NCBI GenBank assembly: GCA_029339195.1
Contig: JAPTJF010000033.1
Coordinates: forward strand, 124,001 to 188,000
DNA: 64,000 nucleotides
Direction: 5' to 3'
Source: Micractinium sp. NFX-FRZ
Lineage: Eukaryota; Chlorophyta; Trebouxiophyceae; Chlorellales; Chlorellaceae
In this document: piece after piece, positions 11,566 to 21,405 of the stretch
How positions within the stretch are numbered: the stretch's first letter is position 1
Layout: the number at the start of each line of letters is the position of its first letter
Program-made: the position numbers and the translations under genes
The notes under the pieces: generated by a model
What the model saw: the letters and a program-made list of their open reading frames with translations, nothing else
Told to the model about the DNA's origin: nothing
Database searches by the model: none

Positions 11566-14500
11566 ATGCTGACCAGCGACGAGCTGGGGGAGCAGGGCGC
11601 CGCGGGCGGCAGCCCCGCCGTGCCACCGCCGTCGGTCGGCGGCGCTTCGGCTGGCAGCAGTGCCACGGGCATAGGCTCCCTCTGCGATGGCCTCCCTGCG
11701 TACGTTTATGGTGAGTCAGCTGTGTTACATCGTGTCTCAAAGGGAGGGCAAGGTCATTTGTAGTATGTCCAGTGTGTTGTGAGGCGCTGCAGCATGACCG
11801 TCCTCGCAGCGTGTCTCGCAGCTTGCCAACCATGTTCCTGACGTCCTTTCACTGCCCCCGTGTCACAGACCCTCCCATCGAGGCGGTGGTGTTCGCCTGG
11901 GGGGTGAACGAAGATGGACAGCTGGGGACGATTGGCGACGGAAATGTGCTGGTGAGGGCGGGGCACTCTGCATTGCTGTTGCTGCCCGGGTGTGTGCACC
12001 CTGTTCTGCTGCTGCGGGCTCGTCTGACATTTGTTTTGGGCTGCCGTTGTTTGAGCTGCATTGTGGCATCACCGTGGTTTGCTTCTCCGTGCTGCGCATC
12101 ACAAAGCCAACACTAGACTCACCCCCTTGCACCCTTGCCCGGGCTGTCCACACCTGCTGCCCGCATGCGCACGCTGTGCCGGCGCCCCCTCCTGCCTGGT
12201 CACCGCTCTGCATTCCCCTGCCCCCCCTGCTGGGTGGGTGCAGGCCCCAAAGGTCGTGGAGGCCTGCCTGGGCACGCGCTTCAGGGGGCGCGAGTTTGGT
12301 TCCTCCCCCCTGGTGGCCAGCAGCCGCAACACGCTGGCGCTGGACGCCGACGGCCACGTCATCACCTGGGTGCGCATGCTGAGCTGGCGGCTGGGTGCCG
12401 AGGCTGAGTCGGCGGAAACTGCAGTGGCCTGTCTGTTTAAACGTGTATGCTGAGGCTGGACGGGTAGCTGCGGTCTGCGTGACCAAGCTGTGCCGCTGGG
12501 TGGGTGCCAGCCTAGCAAGCTTGTTTTTTCAACCACAGCGGCAGCCGAGATACGGCAGCACCGCTGCTTGCCCACCCGCCCACACCTCCTCAACTGCCAT
12601 TTACGCCCCTTCCGGTCCTGGCCGTAGGGCTGGAATGCACGCGGCACGCTGGGACACGGCCACAGAGAGCCCGAGGGCAAGCCGCAGCGCGTAGCGGGCC
12701 TGGCTGGCGTGCACATCAAGCAGGCGGCGTTTGGCGGGTGAGGCGAGAGCCGTGGGCAGGCCACCAGGGGTGGCCCTAGCTGGATGCGTCGGTGGGTTCT
12801 CTATGCTGGTGCCGGCGTGATGCACGCTGCAGCGCGTGCACGCTCGGCACACCGCGTGCAAGTTGTCGTGGCTTGGAAGTGCGCCTGCCTGCCTGCCTCC
12901 CTGCCCACCCTCTATCTCGTGCGCGTGCCCCCACCCCACCACCTTTGCCCGGCCCCATCCGCCCGCATGCCCTCACCCCTCTCCGCCCCCCCGCCAGGTG
13001 GCACGTGCTGGCGCTGGATGACACGGGGCAGTGCTGGGCCTGGGGCGGCAATGAGTACAACCAGTGTGTGCCCGGGGAGCGGCGGGACATCCTGGCCCCC
13101 GTGCGCTGCCTGCCGGGCGTCAAGGTCAGGCAGGTGGCGGCGGGGGGCATGCACAGCCTGGCGCTGACCGAGGATGGAGAGGTGCGCGCGGCTGGGGGCT
13201 GCTGCTAAGCAAGGGCAGCGGTGTTGTTGGAGCAGGGAGCTGGGATTTGCAGCCTGTGAACTGGGGGCACCTGGCAGGCGCCTGTTCAAGCGGTTCGCTC
13301 TGTTGAGGCTGCTGCCAAACAGCGCATCAACATCACGGCGTACTCAAGCACTCATGAACAGTCACACCCAACCCACCCGTCACGCACACGTTATGCCTGC
13401 CCCTTCACCCCCCAGCAGATCCTGCAGTGGGGTGAGCCCTGGGGCGACTTTTCGATGACCATCCACCGCTCCCCCCGCCGCATCGACACCACGGGAGGGT
13501 TTGTGGACATCTCGTGCGGGGCTTTCCACAACCTGGCGCTGAATGCAGCGGGGTGAGCTGGGGTGGGCGCAGTGGCGGAGAGCAGAGAACAGTTAACACA
13601 ACACTCCGACAAAGAACTCCTTGTGCAGAAGCTTCACCCCTCGCTCACCCCCTTCCACACTCCTCTGTTCTACCTCACACACAACCAACTCTGGCATGCC
13701 TTGCCTTCCACCTACTTCACGCAGCGAGTGCTTCACCTGGGGGATCAACGACTTTGGCATGCTGGGCAACGGCAACACCAGCTACGCCACGCAGCCCGAG
13801 CGGGTGGTGGGGCTGGAGGGGGTGGCGATTGCCGACGTGGCGGCGGGCGGGTGGCACAGCATGGCCATCACCACGGAAGGAGGTGAGGCAGCTGGGCGCG
13901 CGCGGGGGTGGTGTGATGGGTGCACTGCAATACATGGAGGAGGGCAGCTGACAGGGGTTGGAATCTAGTGGGGATATAATGTCATTTGCGGCAGCACAGC
14001 GCCATGAGTGAGCTCCTGTGTGGGATGCGCTTGTACAGTGCTGGCACTGCACCACCTCGCAGGCTTTAGAGGCCCTCAGCAGGCCCCGCTTGCTGTGGCT
14101 GCACCCGGGTTGCGCAAGTGCATGTGGGCAATGGCATTGCTGGCCTGCCGTTCCTCTGCTTACCCGCCACTCCCTGCCCCTGCCGCCCATCCCCATTCAT
14201 GATGCCTGCAGAGGTGTATGTGTGGGGCCGCGGCGAGTATGGGCGGCTGGGCCTGGGGGACCGCACCGGCAGCTCCAAGCTGCGCCCACAAAAGGTGGGT
14301 GTGCTGTGGAAGCTGGGTATGTGGGGTGGAAGAGGGGCAACGCGGGCACCAAGCTGCAGCCGCACAGATTGTCTGCTGCTGGCTGCCGGGGAGCCGCCAC
14401 AAAAAGAGGGAAGTGCATGCAGGCGAGCACCCTGGCTGGTGACGCAAGGCTGCCTGCCTGTGCAGCCGCCACTTACCGACTGCACAGGCAGGCAGCCATG

Positions 14501-16069
14501 CGTCACCAGCCAGGCTGCTTGCCTGTGTGCACTGCCCCCATCTGCGCCTTGGGGTGTGCGCCTGACAACCTACCAACCAAGCAACCAACCAACCTGCAAG
14601 CCACCCTGCCTGCCTGCCCTCAATCTGCCCCGCCTGCCCTCCCCGGCAGGTCAAGGCTCTGGAGGGGCACCGTGTGGTGGAGGGCTCCTGCGGCGGCACA
14701 CACACCATGGTGGTCACCGATGAGGGGCGCTGCTTTATCTGGGGGAGGGGCGCCTTTGGCAGGTGGGCGAGTGGGCAGGGGAGGGGGGATGCATGCGTTC
14801 CTCTTTGGGTTGGCGGGGACAAGGGAATATCCAGGGGGGGAGCGGCACAGTGCTTGGGTCGCCCCTTAAAACATGGGATGTTGGCTGGGTGATGAAGTAG
14901 CGATCCGGGAGCCTTTCAGTCTTGCCTGCCGGCCCACCTGCCTTGCGCACATGAGGTGCTCTGCCACACTCTCGTCCCTCCTCCTCTGGCAGGCTGGGCG
15001 TGGGCGCCCAGGAGGGCTGCATCGCGCCTGTGGAGCTCTCGACCTGCCCTGTCCTCCACCCCTTGTTCCTGCCCTCACCTTCTTTACCCTTTTGCAGGCT
15101 GGGCACGGGGGCTCAAAAGGACTGCATCTCTCCCGTGGAGCTCAAGCTGCCGGGCGGCCCCGAGCGGTGGCGCGTCATCAGCGTGGCGGCCGGCGGGCGG
15201 CACTCTCTCGTGCTGGCGCTGCCCGACAACGGCAACTTGGGGCAGCGGCAGGCAGAGGTGGGCCGGGGTGCTGTAAAGGGTTGCTGGGCGGGAGCGGGGC
15301 AGGCAGAGGTGGGCCAGGGCGATGTGGGGCAGCTGTATAACCGTGACTTGCAATGTTACATCCAGCACAGGAGTCTTGCTAGAGCCCCGCTCGCAGAGGC
15401 GGGCATGCCCCTGCATTTCTCAACAAGGCAACCGCCGGCGTGATCTTACCGTGTGCCCTGCCCTGCTGCCTGCCTGCCGGGCGTGTGTGGTGTGCAGTGG
15501 AGCGAGCGCAAGCCGTTCTACACGCCCAGCCCGCCACCCAGCCAGCTGGGGCGGGACCGCAGCTGGGCGCACAGCCTGCAGGCGGACGACGAGCGCGAGG
15601 ACGGCGGCGGTGCGTGCCGCACTGCCGCCGTGCTGCCCTGCGCTGTTGCTCCGGATTGCTGCCCTGCGCTGCACGACTGCCGCGCTGCCTGGTGCTGCTC
15701 GCACTTTGCCACAGAATGCAGGCTGTGCTCCCCACTCACTCTCCTCGTCTGTCCACTGTTTCCACTGCTGCCCGCAATGCACTTGCTTCCATCGTGCTGC
15801 GCCCCACTTCTGCCCCCCCTGCAGTGAGCCCCGAGGGCATGAGCGACTATGCTGATGAGGGGATGGTGGAGGGGCCATCCCCGCAGAACATCGCGCACCG
15901 CGCCTTCAGCTCGCACCACCTGCAGCAGCTGGAGATGGCGGCAGCCCTGGAGGGGGGCAGGTCCAGCGACAACCTTGGAGAGGAGATGGGGGCCACTCCC
16001 TCCCAGGCTGCTGCGGCGGCCGCGGCGGCGCGCGTGCACGGCCTGCGGGACGACGCGCCTGGGCAGTAG
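11566..16069 (+). CDS. RCC1-repeat protein (plant At5g16040-like group)
   Basis: A beta-propeller protein. The best-known member of the family, RCC1, is the Ran exchange factor, but this subgroup has no settled function. Twelve exons: 11566-11710, 11869-11951, 12244-12369, 12628-12737, 12998-13181, 13419-13552, 13725-13882, 14212-14294, 14650-14762, 15098-15257, 15498-15609, 15825-16069. Phases agree and give 550 residues. Blades are visible as repeated W-G and G-G-x-H-x-x-x-L motifs: FAWGVNEDGQLG, CWAWGGNEYNQC, GGMHSLALTEDG, CFTWGINDFGMLGNG, GGWHSMAITTEG, VYVWGRGEYGRLGLG, CGGTHTMVVTDEG, AGGRHSLVLA. One degenerate blade (ILQWGEPWG) and the final repeat order match the plant subgroup. The C-terminal 120 residues are a low-complexity acidic and alanine-rich tail. 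An in-frame upstream acceptor at 14993 could add 35 residues before exon 10. At exon 6 a CAG-CAG acceptor allows one residue more or less. Confidence 0.9.
14411..14534 (+). repeat. Long imperfect inverted repeat (hairpin) in RCC1 intron 8
   Basis: Arms 14411-14465 and 14480-14534 pair around a 14-base loop. The inner 34 bases (14432-14465 against 14480-14513) match with one mismatch, and the outer 21 match at about 16 positions. Transcribed with the intron, this would form a stable stem of about 55 pairs. Confidence 0.85.
14993..15041 (+). repeat. Duplicate of RCC1 exon 10 start with its own splice acceptor
   Basis: Bases after the acceptor at 14992 repeat the first roughly 47 bases of exon 10 (15098 on) with moderate divergence. 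They encode RLGVGAQEGCIAPVEL versus RLGTGAQKDCISPVEL. The distance between the acceptors is 105 bases and the frame stays open between them, so use of the first adds exactly 35 residues. Confidence 0.8.
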
Positions 16070-16181
16070 GGAGCAGGGGACTGTCCAGGTGGCACGCCCT
16101 CACTTGAAGGTCTGGCAGGCTTGCTAACATTATGAAGGTCTGGACGGCCGGCCCACCTGACTGCGCGACCTTGGACATTCA

Positions 16182-16186
16182 TTACA
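16182..16186 (-). terminator. UGUAA polyadenylation motif for prenylcysteine oxidase
   Basis: TTACA on the plus strand, 375 bases after the stop codon of the minus-strand gene. Confidence 0.5.
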
Positions 16187-16397
16187 CTTGTAGACTACCG
16201 GAAGATGCGTTTTTGAGCGCTGCCCGCGGGCCCTCCTGCTGCGGCCGCCTCTCTGCATTTTATTCTTCCGACCACATGCCCACCGTGCATACGTGCTTAC
16301 CCACTCTTACCCCTTTTGACCGCTCGCCTGGTCCACCCTCTGTACATCTGTGCTGAGCCTGCCTGCCTTGCGGCTGAAAGCACACCGAGCCTGCCCC

Positions 16398-16402
16398 TGT
16401 AA
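16398..16402 (+). terminator. UGUAA polyadenylation motif for the RCC1 protein
   Basis: TGTAA 329 bases after the stop codon at 16069. It is the first such motif in this 3' UTR. Confidence 0.5.
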
Positions 16403-16560
16403 GCACTTGGCAGGTAGCCTTGGTGTACAGTTATGGAAAGTGTGGTTCTCCAACGCCTGATCCGTACAAAGTGTGCTCTGCTATTCCTGGGTTGTACACT
16501 GGAAGGGACAGGGGCAGCGATGCGGCTACTACTAGCTACTGAAACAACACCACAGGCAAT

Positions 16561-19500
16561 TCACGCCGCCGCCGCCACCTCCCCGCGCTCCTGCTGCGCC
16601 CCGTCTGCGCCCGCACCCACGCCCTCGAGTACGCCTCCGCTGCCCTGCTGCCCGTCCCGCTGCCGCCGCACCGCCGCCACATGCTGCGCCGCCATCTGCG
16701 CCGTCAGCCGGCCCTCAATGGCCGCCACCTCCATCGCCGATGCCGCATTCTCCAGGGCGGCGGCATAGAAGAGGCCGTCTGTCAGCTTGAAGGGGGCAAA
16801 ATCCTCGGGTGGATCGAACGCGGGGTAGGCCTGCCACACCTGGGTGGCCACCACCTCGAAATCTGCACTTACGGCAGGTGAAGGGCAGGGAGCGGGGAAA
16901 AGGCAACGGCAGGCGGGTGGTGCGGATGTGGGCCGGGGAAGGAGAGGGGAATCAGGGAGGGAGGGAGGGACCCCTGGTTGTGCCGCGCAGGGGGAAGCTC
17001 ATGAGAGGGGGCCAAAAAATAGGAGCACCACCCTGCGCACCAACTTGCCCCGCGCCTGCCTCCCTTGTTGGACGCATCCAGACAGGTCACTCCCAAGCAG
17101 CGTGCAGGCCGGCGTGACCTCACCCCACTCAACCAGCAATCAACAGCCAGGCCTGGGGCCAGGCAGGGCATCCATCTCAGCAGGCACCCAGGGACCATGC
17201 AGGGCAGGCATCGACACCCAGCACCCACGGCCCTCTCACCCCGCTCAAACAGCATGGACAGCCAGGCATGGGGTAGGGGCTCTCGCGAGAAGAGCTTCCA
17301 CACGGTGGCGTTGTCGCTGGCGGTGCGCCCCACCACGCTGAGGGAGCTCCAGGGAAGCCGGGCGGCGCCCTCATCCGACACCAGCACCGCGGCTGAGGCA
17401 GGGACGGGGAAGGAGGGGGAGGGAGACGGGCGGGCACCTTGGTTGGGTGGGTGGAACTTGGCAGGACGTGGCATTGGGGGGCGCTGCAGGGTGAGCCGAC
17501 GGTGTCAGCAGCAGCAGAGCAGGATGGGCAAGAGCGGGGATGTCTTGCCTCCTTGGTGGGTCCTCGGGGCACGACCTGCCGGCGTCCTGCCCCCTGCCTG
17601 TGTACTACGCTGCACATGCAGTGGGTCATCCCACTACCGGCCCACATTGTAGCTGCCCCAACAGACAACCTAGAAAGGCCCCTCGCCCAGCTGCAACAAC
17701 TCACCGTAGACCATCTCCGACAGCCCGAAGAAGGAGGGCCGCACCGACCCCTTGACAAAAGTGGAGATCGTCTGCAGGCGGGGCGGGTGCAAGAGCGGCT
17801 GGTTGGGCCAAGCCAACGGGCACGAGCAAGGTGAGCAGGCGTGCGAGGAGCCCAGCCTGCGCACATGTCTGTTTGCATGGACCATCCACACGGCGCAGCA
17901 AGCCTTGGGGCTACGTTGTTTCTGTTTGTTTCTGTACTATGCCTAACCACCTATCGTCCCTTGGCCCATCAACCGGCGCTGGCACACGCACCTGCTGGAA
18001 CTTGCGGGCGGGGATGAAGGGCACCTTGAAGCCGGAGAAGGAGAGCTGGCCAAACTCTAGCGGTGTGGCAATGATGACGGCATCAAAGGGCTGTGAAGCG
18101 GCACCCCCAGGGCCCGCCTCCCCGTCGCCGCGCACCCCTGCCGCGCCCTCCGGCACGCCGCTGGCGCAGCTCTGCGGTGCGCCCGTGCCGGCGCTGCCCG
18201 CGGGCGCGGCTGCCAGGCTGAGCGAGAAGCGTCCGTCTTCCAGCCGGGTGACACCGCTGACTGCTGCCGGGCAGTGCACGCTGGCGTTGACCGCTGCCAG
18301 CAGGCAGGGCGCCAGCTGGCCGTTGCCGCCCTTCAAGCGAAAAGCACCCGGTTCGGTGGCAGGCAGCATCGACACCATGCCTGCGGGCAGGTTAAGCATG
18401 GGGGAGAGGAGAGGAAGGGGGGGACTTGCCAGCGGAGGGTCAGAGCATGGGGGCAGAACGTGGGTCAAGGTGCACAGCAGAGGAGCAGCACAGCTGCCGT
18501 CCTGGATGCTGTGGCATGCGCTTCTCGGCCCTCGCCGCTGCAATCACCTCCCCAACCAACACGTCCCCCCACCCCCTTCCACCCGCCCACCACCCACCTG
18601 CCAGCGCATTCAGCTCCAGGTTCCCCTGGTTGTAGTTGCACCTGTTGACGCCGCCCAGCACCTCGGCCGCCAGCAGGTCCCCGCTCTGCCCCAGGGTCTC
18701 GCGGCTCCACTCAAACACAGACTGCTGGGTGAGGTCATACAGGCCCACCGCACGCAGCAGGTCGGCGGGGCGGTCGAAAGCCTGGCCAGCCTCCAGTAGG
18801 GTGTAAATGCCTGCGCCGCAATGGTGCGGGGGAGGAGGGAGGTAGCAGGCGGCAAGGTGGGTAACGAGGAGGGAAGGAAGGAGCGGACTTGTGGGAACGA
18901 GGCGGGAAGGAAGTGGGGCATCCTTCCTTCCTTCCTTTCCTTCCTTCCCACACCGCGTGCATCTGAACAGAGAGGAGGGGCATCACTTTGCGGCGGGCTG
19001 CGGCCGACAGCGCCGCGGCACCTCCCACCCCACGCTGCTCTGCCCACCCGCCCCCAACCATCCCAGCTGCCCGTCCACCCTCCCTGCCCACCCACCCTGG
19101 AACTTGTCAAACGTGGCCGCCGGCGCGCCCCAGAACCTGAGGATGGACAGCCAGTAGCGCCACAGCGCGCGCAGCAGGGTGAGCAGGCGCCAGGTGGACT
19201 GCCTGAACACCAGCTCCCGCCCGTCGTACACCGCAAGCAGGTCGGGTGCGCTGCTGTTGTCCCCTCCTCCGCCCACAGGCTGCCGCTCCAGCCCAGCAAC
19301 TGCAGCCAGGTCGCGCATCAGGTAATTGCGGTCCCACACAATGGAGGCGCCTGCAGGGGCGGGGGAACACGGATGCGCGTGGGTGTGAGCACGAGTGTGT
19401 GCGGTGGTTTAGATACACTGGGTGGGCCCGGGCATTGCTGAAAGTGTATCGATGCCTACATGCGATTCTCAGTCTGCACACATGTGGAGGCGCCTGGAAG

Positions 19501-20067
19501 GGGCAACAGTTGAGCATCCAGGTACATGTGTGGAGAGGGCGTGGGTGGGCTGCCCAGCAGGAAGTTGTGCTCCCACGGATGCTGACGAGTCACCCAACTG
19601 AGACGACAAGGGACCCTGGCAGGCAGGTGGCCAGGCGGCATCTCCCCGCCCGCAACACCCTGCCCCACCCCATCCCACCGCACACCCGCTCCAAGGGGCC
19701 CTCACCCAGCTCAAGTGTGATCCCATCATACTCCAGCTCTCGGGCCCGACCCCCCAGCTTCTCCCGTTCGAACCTGCAAGGTCAACGTATCAGACAGGGC
19801 ATGGGCAGGGCCGCAATGGTTGAATGGCCCGAACTGGAGGACGGGGAGGGCGGACTTGAGGTCGGCGGCGGAGTGGCAGCTGTGCGGCGCAGGCGGGGCG
19901 GGGTGGAGGGAGGCTCACACAGTGATCTGCGCGCTGTCTCCTAGTTTCTGGCGCAGAGTGTAGGCTGCCGAAGCTCCTGCAACGCCGCCACCCACAATAG
20001 CCACCCTGTGCGCGGCGGCACTCGACAGGCAGGCCAGGAGCACCAGCAGAGCTGAGCGATGTGCCAT
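16561..20067 (-). CDS. FCLY: Prenylcysteine oxidase / farnesylcysteine lyase
   Basis: A flavoprotein that oxidatively cleaves the thioether of farnesyl- or geranylgeranyl-cysteine released when prenylated proteins are degraded, yielding cysteine, a prenyl aldehyde and peroxide. Eight exons: 20067-19919, 19773-19706, 19350-19096, 18810-18598, 18380-17992, 17771-17705, 17392-17240, 16862-16561. Phases agree and give 531 residues. A signal peptide (MAHRSALLVLLACLSSAAA) leads straight into the FAD-binding Rossmann motif GGGVAGASAAY, then the family second glycine motif (KLGGRARE). DAVIIATPLE is the conserved dinucleotide-fold strand. The C-terminal third matches animal PCYOX1 closely (VWKLFSREPL, YPAFDPPE, AASAMEVAAIEG). 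The signal peptide places it in the secretory pathway or vacuole. It is divergently paired with a small gene 185 bases away. Confidence 0.93.
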
Positions 20068-20252
20068 GATGACGGGATGGCGATCAGAGTGTCGGATGCC
20101 AAGCACAAGCTACAAACTCCTTCACAGAGCGCGCTGCCAGCAAGGCAGGGCTTGCGAGGTTCCAACGTCAAATTTGAGTGCAATAGCATATGCACCGAAT
20201 TCACACTTCTTGGACGTCGAGCTCTGCTGAACCAGGCAACTGAAACCAGGCC
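20068..20252. promoter_or_regulatory. Compact bidirectional promoter
   Basis: Only 185 bases separate the divergent ATGs of prenylcysteine oxidase and the DFRP_C-like gene, so both promoters and 5' UTRs must fit here. It is less GC-rich than its surroundings. Confidence 0.55.
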
Positions 20253-20525
20253 ATGCCAGTGCCCCTTCCTCCTCAAGACGCCGGGCGGCAGCAGCAACCT
20301 GCGCAGGAGCAGCAGGAGGACGTGGAGATGGAGCAGCAGAAGCAGACCATGACGGCGGAGGAGCTGAAGGCGTGGTTTGAGCAGAGGGCAACGGCGGCAG
20401 CAGCGTTTGCACAAGAGGCGGCGGCGGCACGGGAGGCAGCCATCAAAGCCGGGGCCATCCCCCTGGAAGAGCTGACGGGCAAGGAGCTGCATGAGCACCA
20501 CCCTGAGCTGTTTGAGGGGCACTGA
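20253..20525 (+). CDS. Small stand-alone DFRP_C-like protein
   Basis: An intronless 90-residue frame from ATG 20253 to TGA 20523-20525. It has a proline- and glutamine-rich start (residues 1-30), then an alanine-rich helix (ELKAWFEQRATAAAAFAQEA), then a conserved-looking end (LEELTGKELHEHHPELF). The pattern T-x-E-x-(L/F)-x-x-W, a long charged helix and a final (L/M)-(T/S)-G-(R/K)-(E/Q)-L resembles the C-terminal domain of DRG-family regulatory proteins (RWDD1/DFRP2, ZC3H15/DFRP1), which bind and stabilise DRG GTPases on ribosomes. Unlike those it has no RWD or zinc-finger region, and the divergent neighbour leaves no room for one upstream. The family assignment is inference. The open frame with a clear ATG and sensible composition makes it a likely gene. 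Confidence 0.6.
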   Translation: MPVPLPPQDAGRQQQPAQEQQEDVEMEQQKQTMTAEELKAWFEQRATAAAAFAQEAAAAREAAIKAGAIPLEELTGKELHEHHPELFEGH

Positions 20526-21405
20526 AAACCGCAGCCTCTGCTTTGCTCCACTTTGCTGTGCTCCATCTCCCTCTCCCTCCCTCTCCCGCTGCTTTGCTGT
20601 GCTCCCTCTCCCGTCCTGTCCTCCCTCTCCCGTCCCTCTCCCGTCCTCCGCTCCACTCTGCTTCCCCCCACTCTGCCCTGCTCTACTTTGCCATTCAGTT
20701 CCTCAACTTTGCCACCCCTCCTCCGACCAGCCAACCTTTTGTGTGACAACTTTTGGGTGTTGCAGTGTGAGTGGCAGTACGTAAAGAGGGAGGTGTAGCA
20801 TTCATTTCGCTGGTATGAGGTGGTGGGGTGGGCAGGCGGCAGCGGGCGCAGGCACGGCGCCTGGCAGCCGGAGGAAGCGGGGAACAGGGATGCAGGGGGA
20901 CGGGACCAAGGAGAGGGGGAGGGTGAGGAGGGCATGCACATTCAAAAATTGAGTGGGGCTGGGGTGACAAGAGGGAATGGAAGGACACAAGACTCACTGA
21001 ACACGCATACGTGACGATAAAGGTGTGGGGGGTGAAGGGGGGGCGCGGGCGGCGCCGTGCCGCCGCGCGCATTCACACACACGAAATCCACGCACCAAAA
21101 GCTCTCCGCAAAACTGCTCTCCACGCGACACTCTCTCGACATGACTGGGCATGGCCGACGAACAAGGTAGCATAAGGAGCATCCCCCAAATGTTGATGCA
21201 GAGTGGTGAGAAAAAAATTCGGGGTGCGGAGGAGGGGCACGCCGCCGCGGCCCCACCACCTGGCGGGCGCCGGGGGCTGCCCGGATCTATCATGCGCCCG
21301 CGCCCATGCGGCGGAGCGCATCCTGTGAAAAGAGAGAGCGGGGGCAGCAGGCAGCGGGGTGACTGCACACCCCGCCGCCGCGCCTCACGAGTCGCGGCCG
21401 CCGCA
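20526..21405. other. Convergent intergenic region with CT-rich repeat
   Basis: No gene seen. Bases 20548-20690 are a long pyrimidine stretch of degenerate CTCCCTCTCCCGTC and TGCTTTGCTGTGCTCC repeats in the 3' UTR of the small gene. The remainder is the 3' UTR of the STY46-like kinase on the other strand. Confidence 0.6.

Larger units (their letters stand above)
16070..16560. other. Convergent 3' region of RCC1 protein and prenylcysteine oxidase
   Basis: No gene seen. Each neighbour's UGUAA motif lies past the other's motif, so the two 3' UTRs probably overlap by about 200 bases. Confidence 0.6.
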
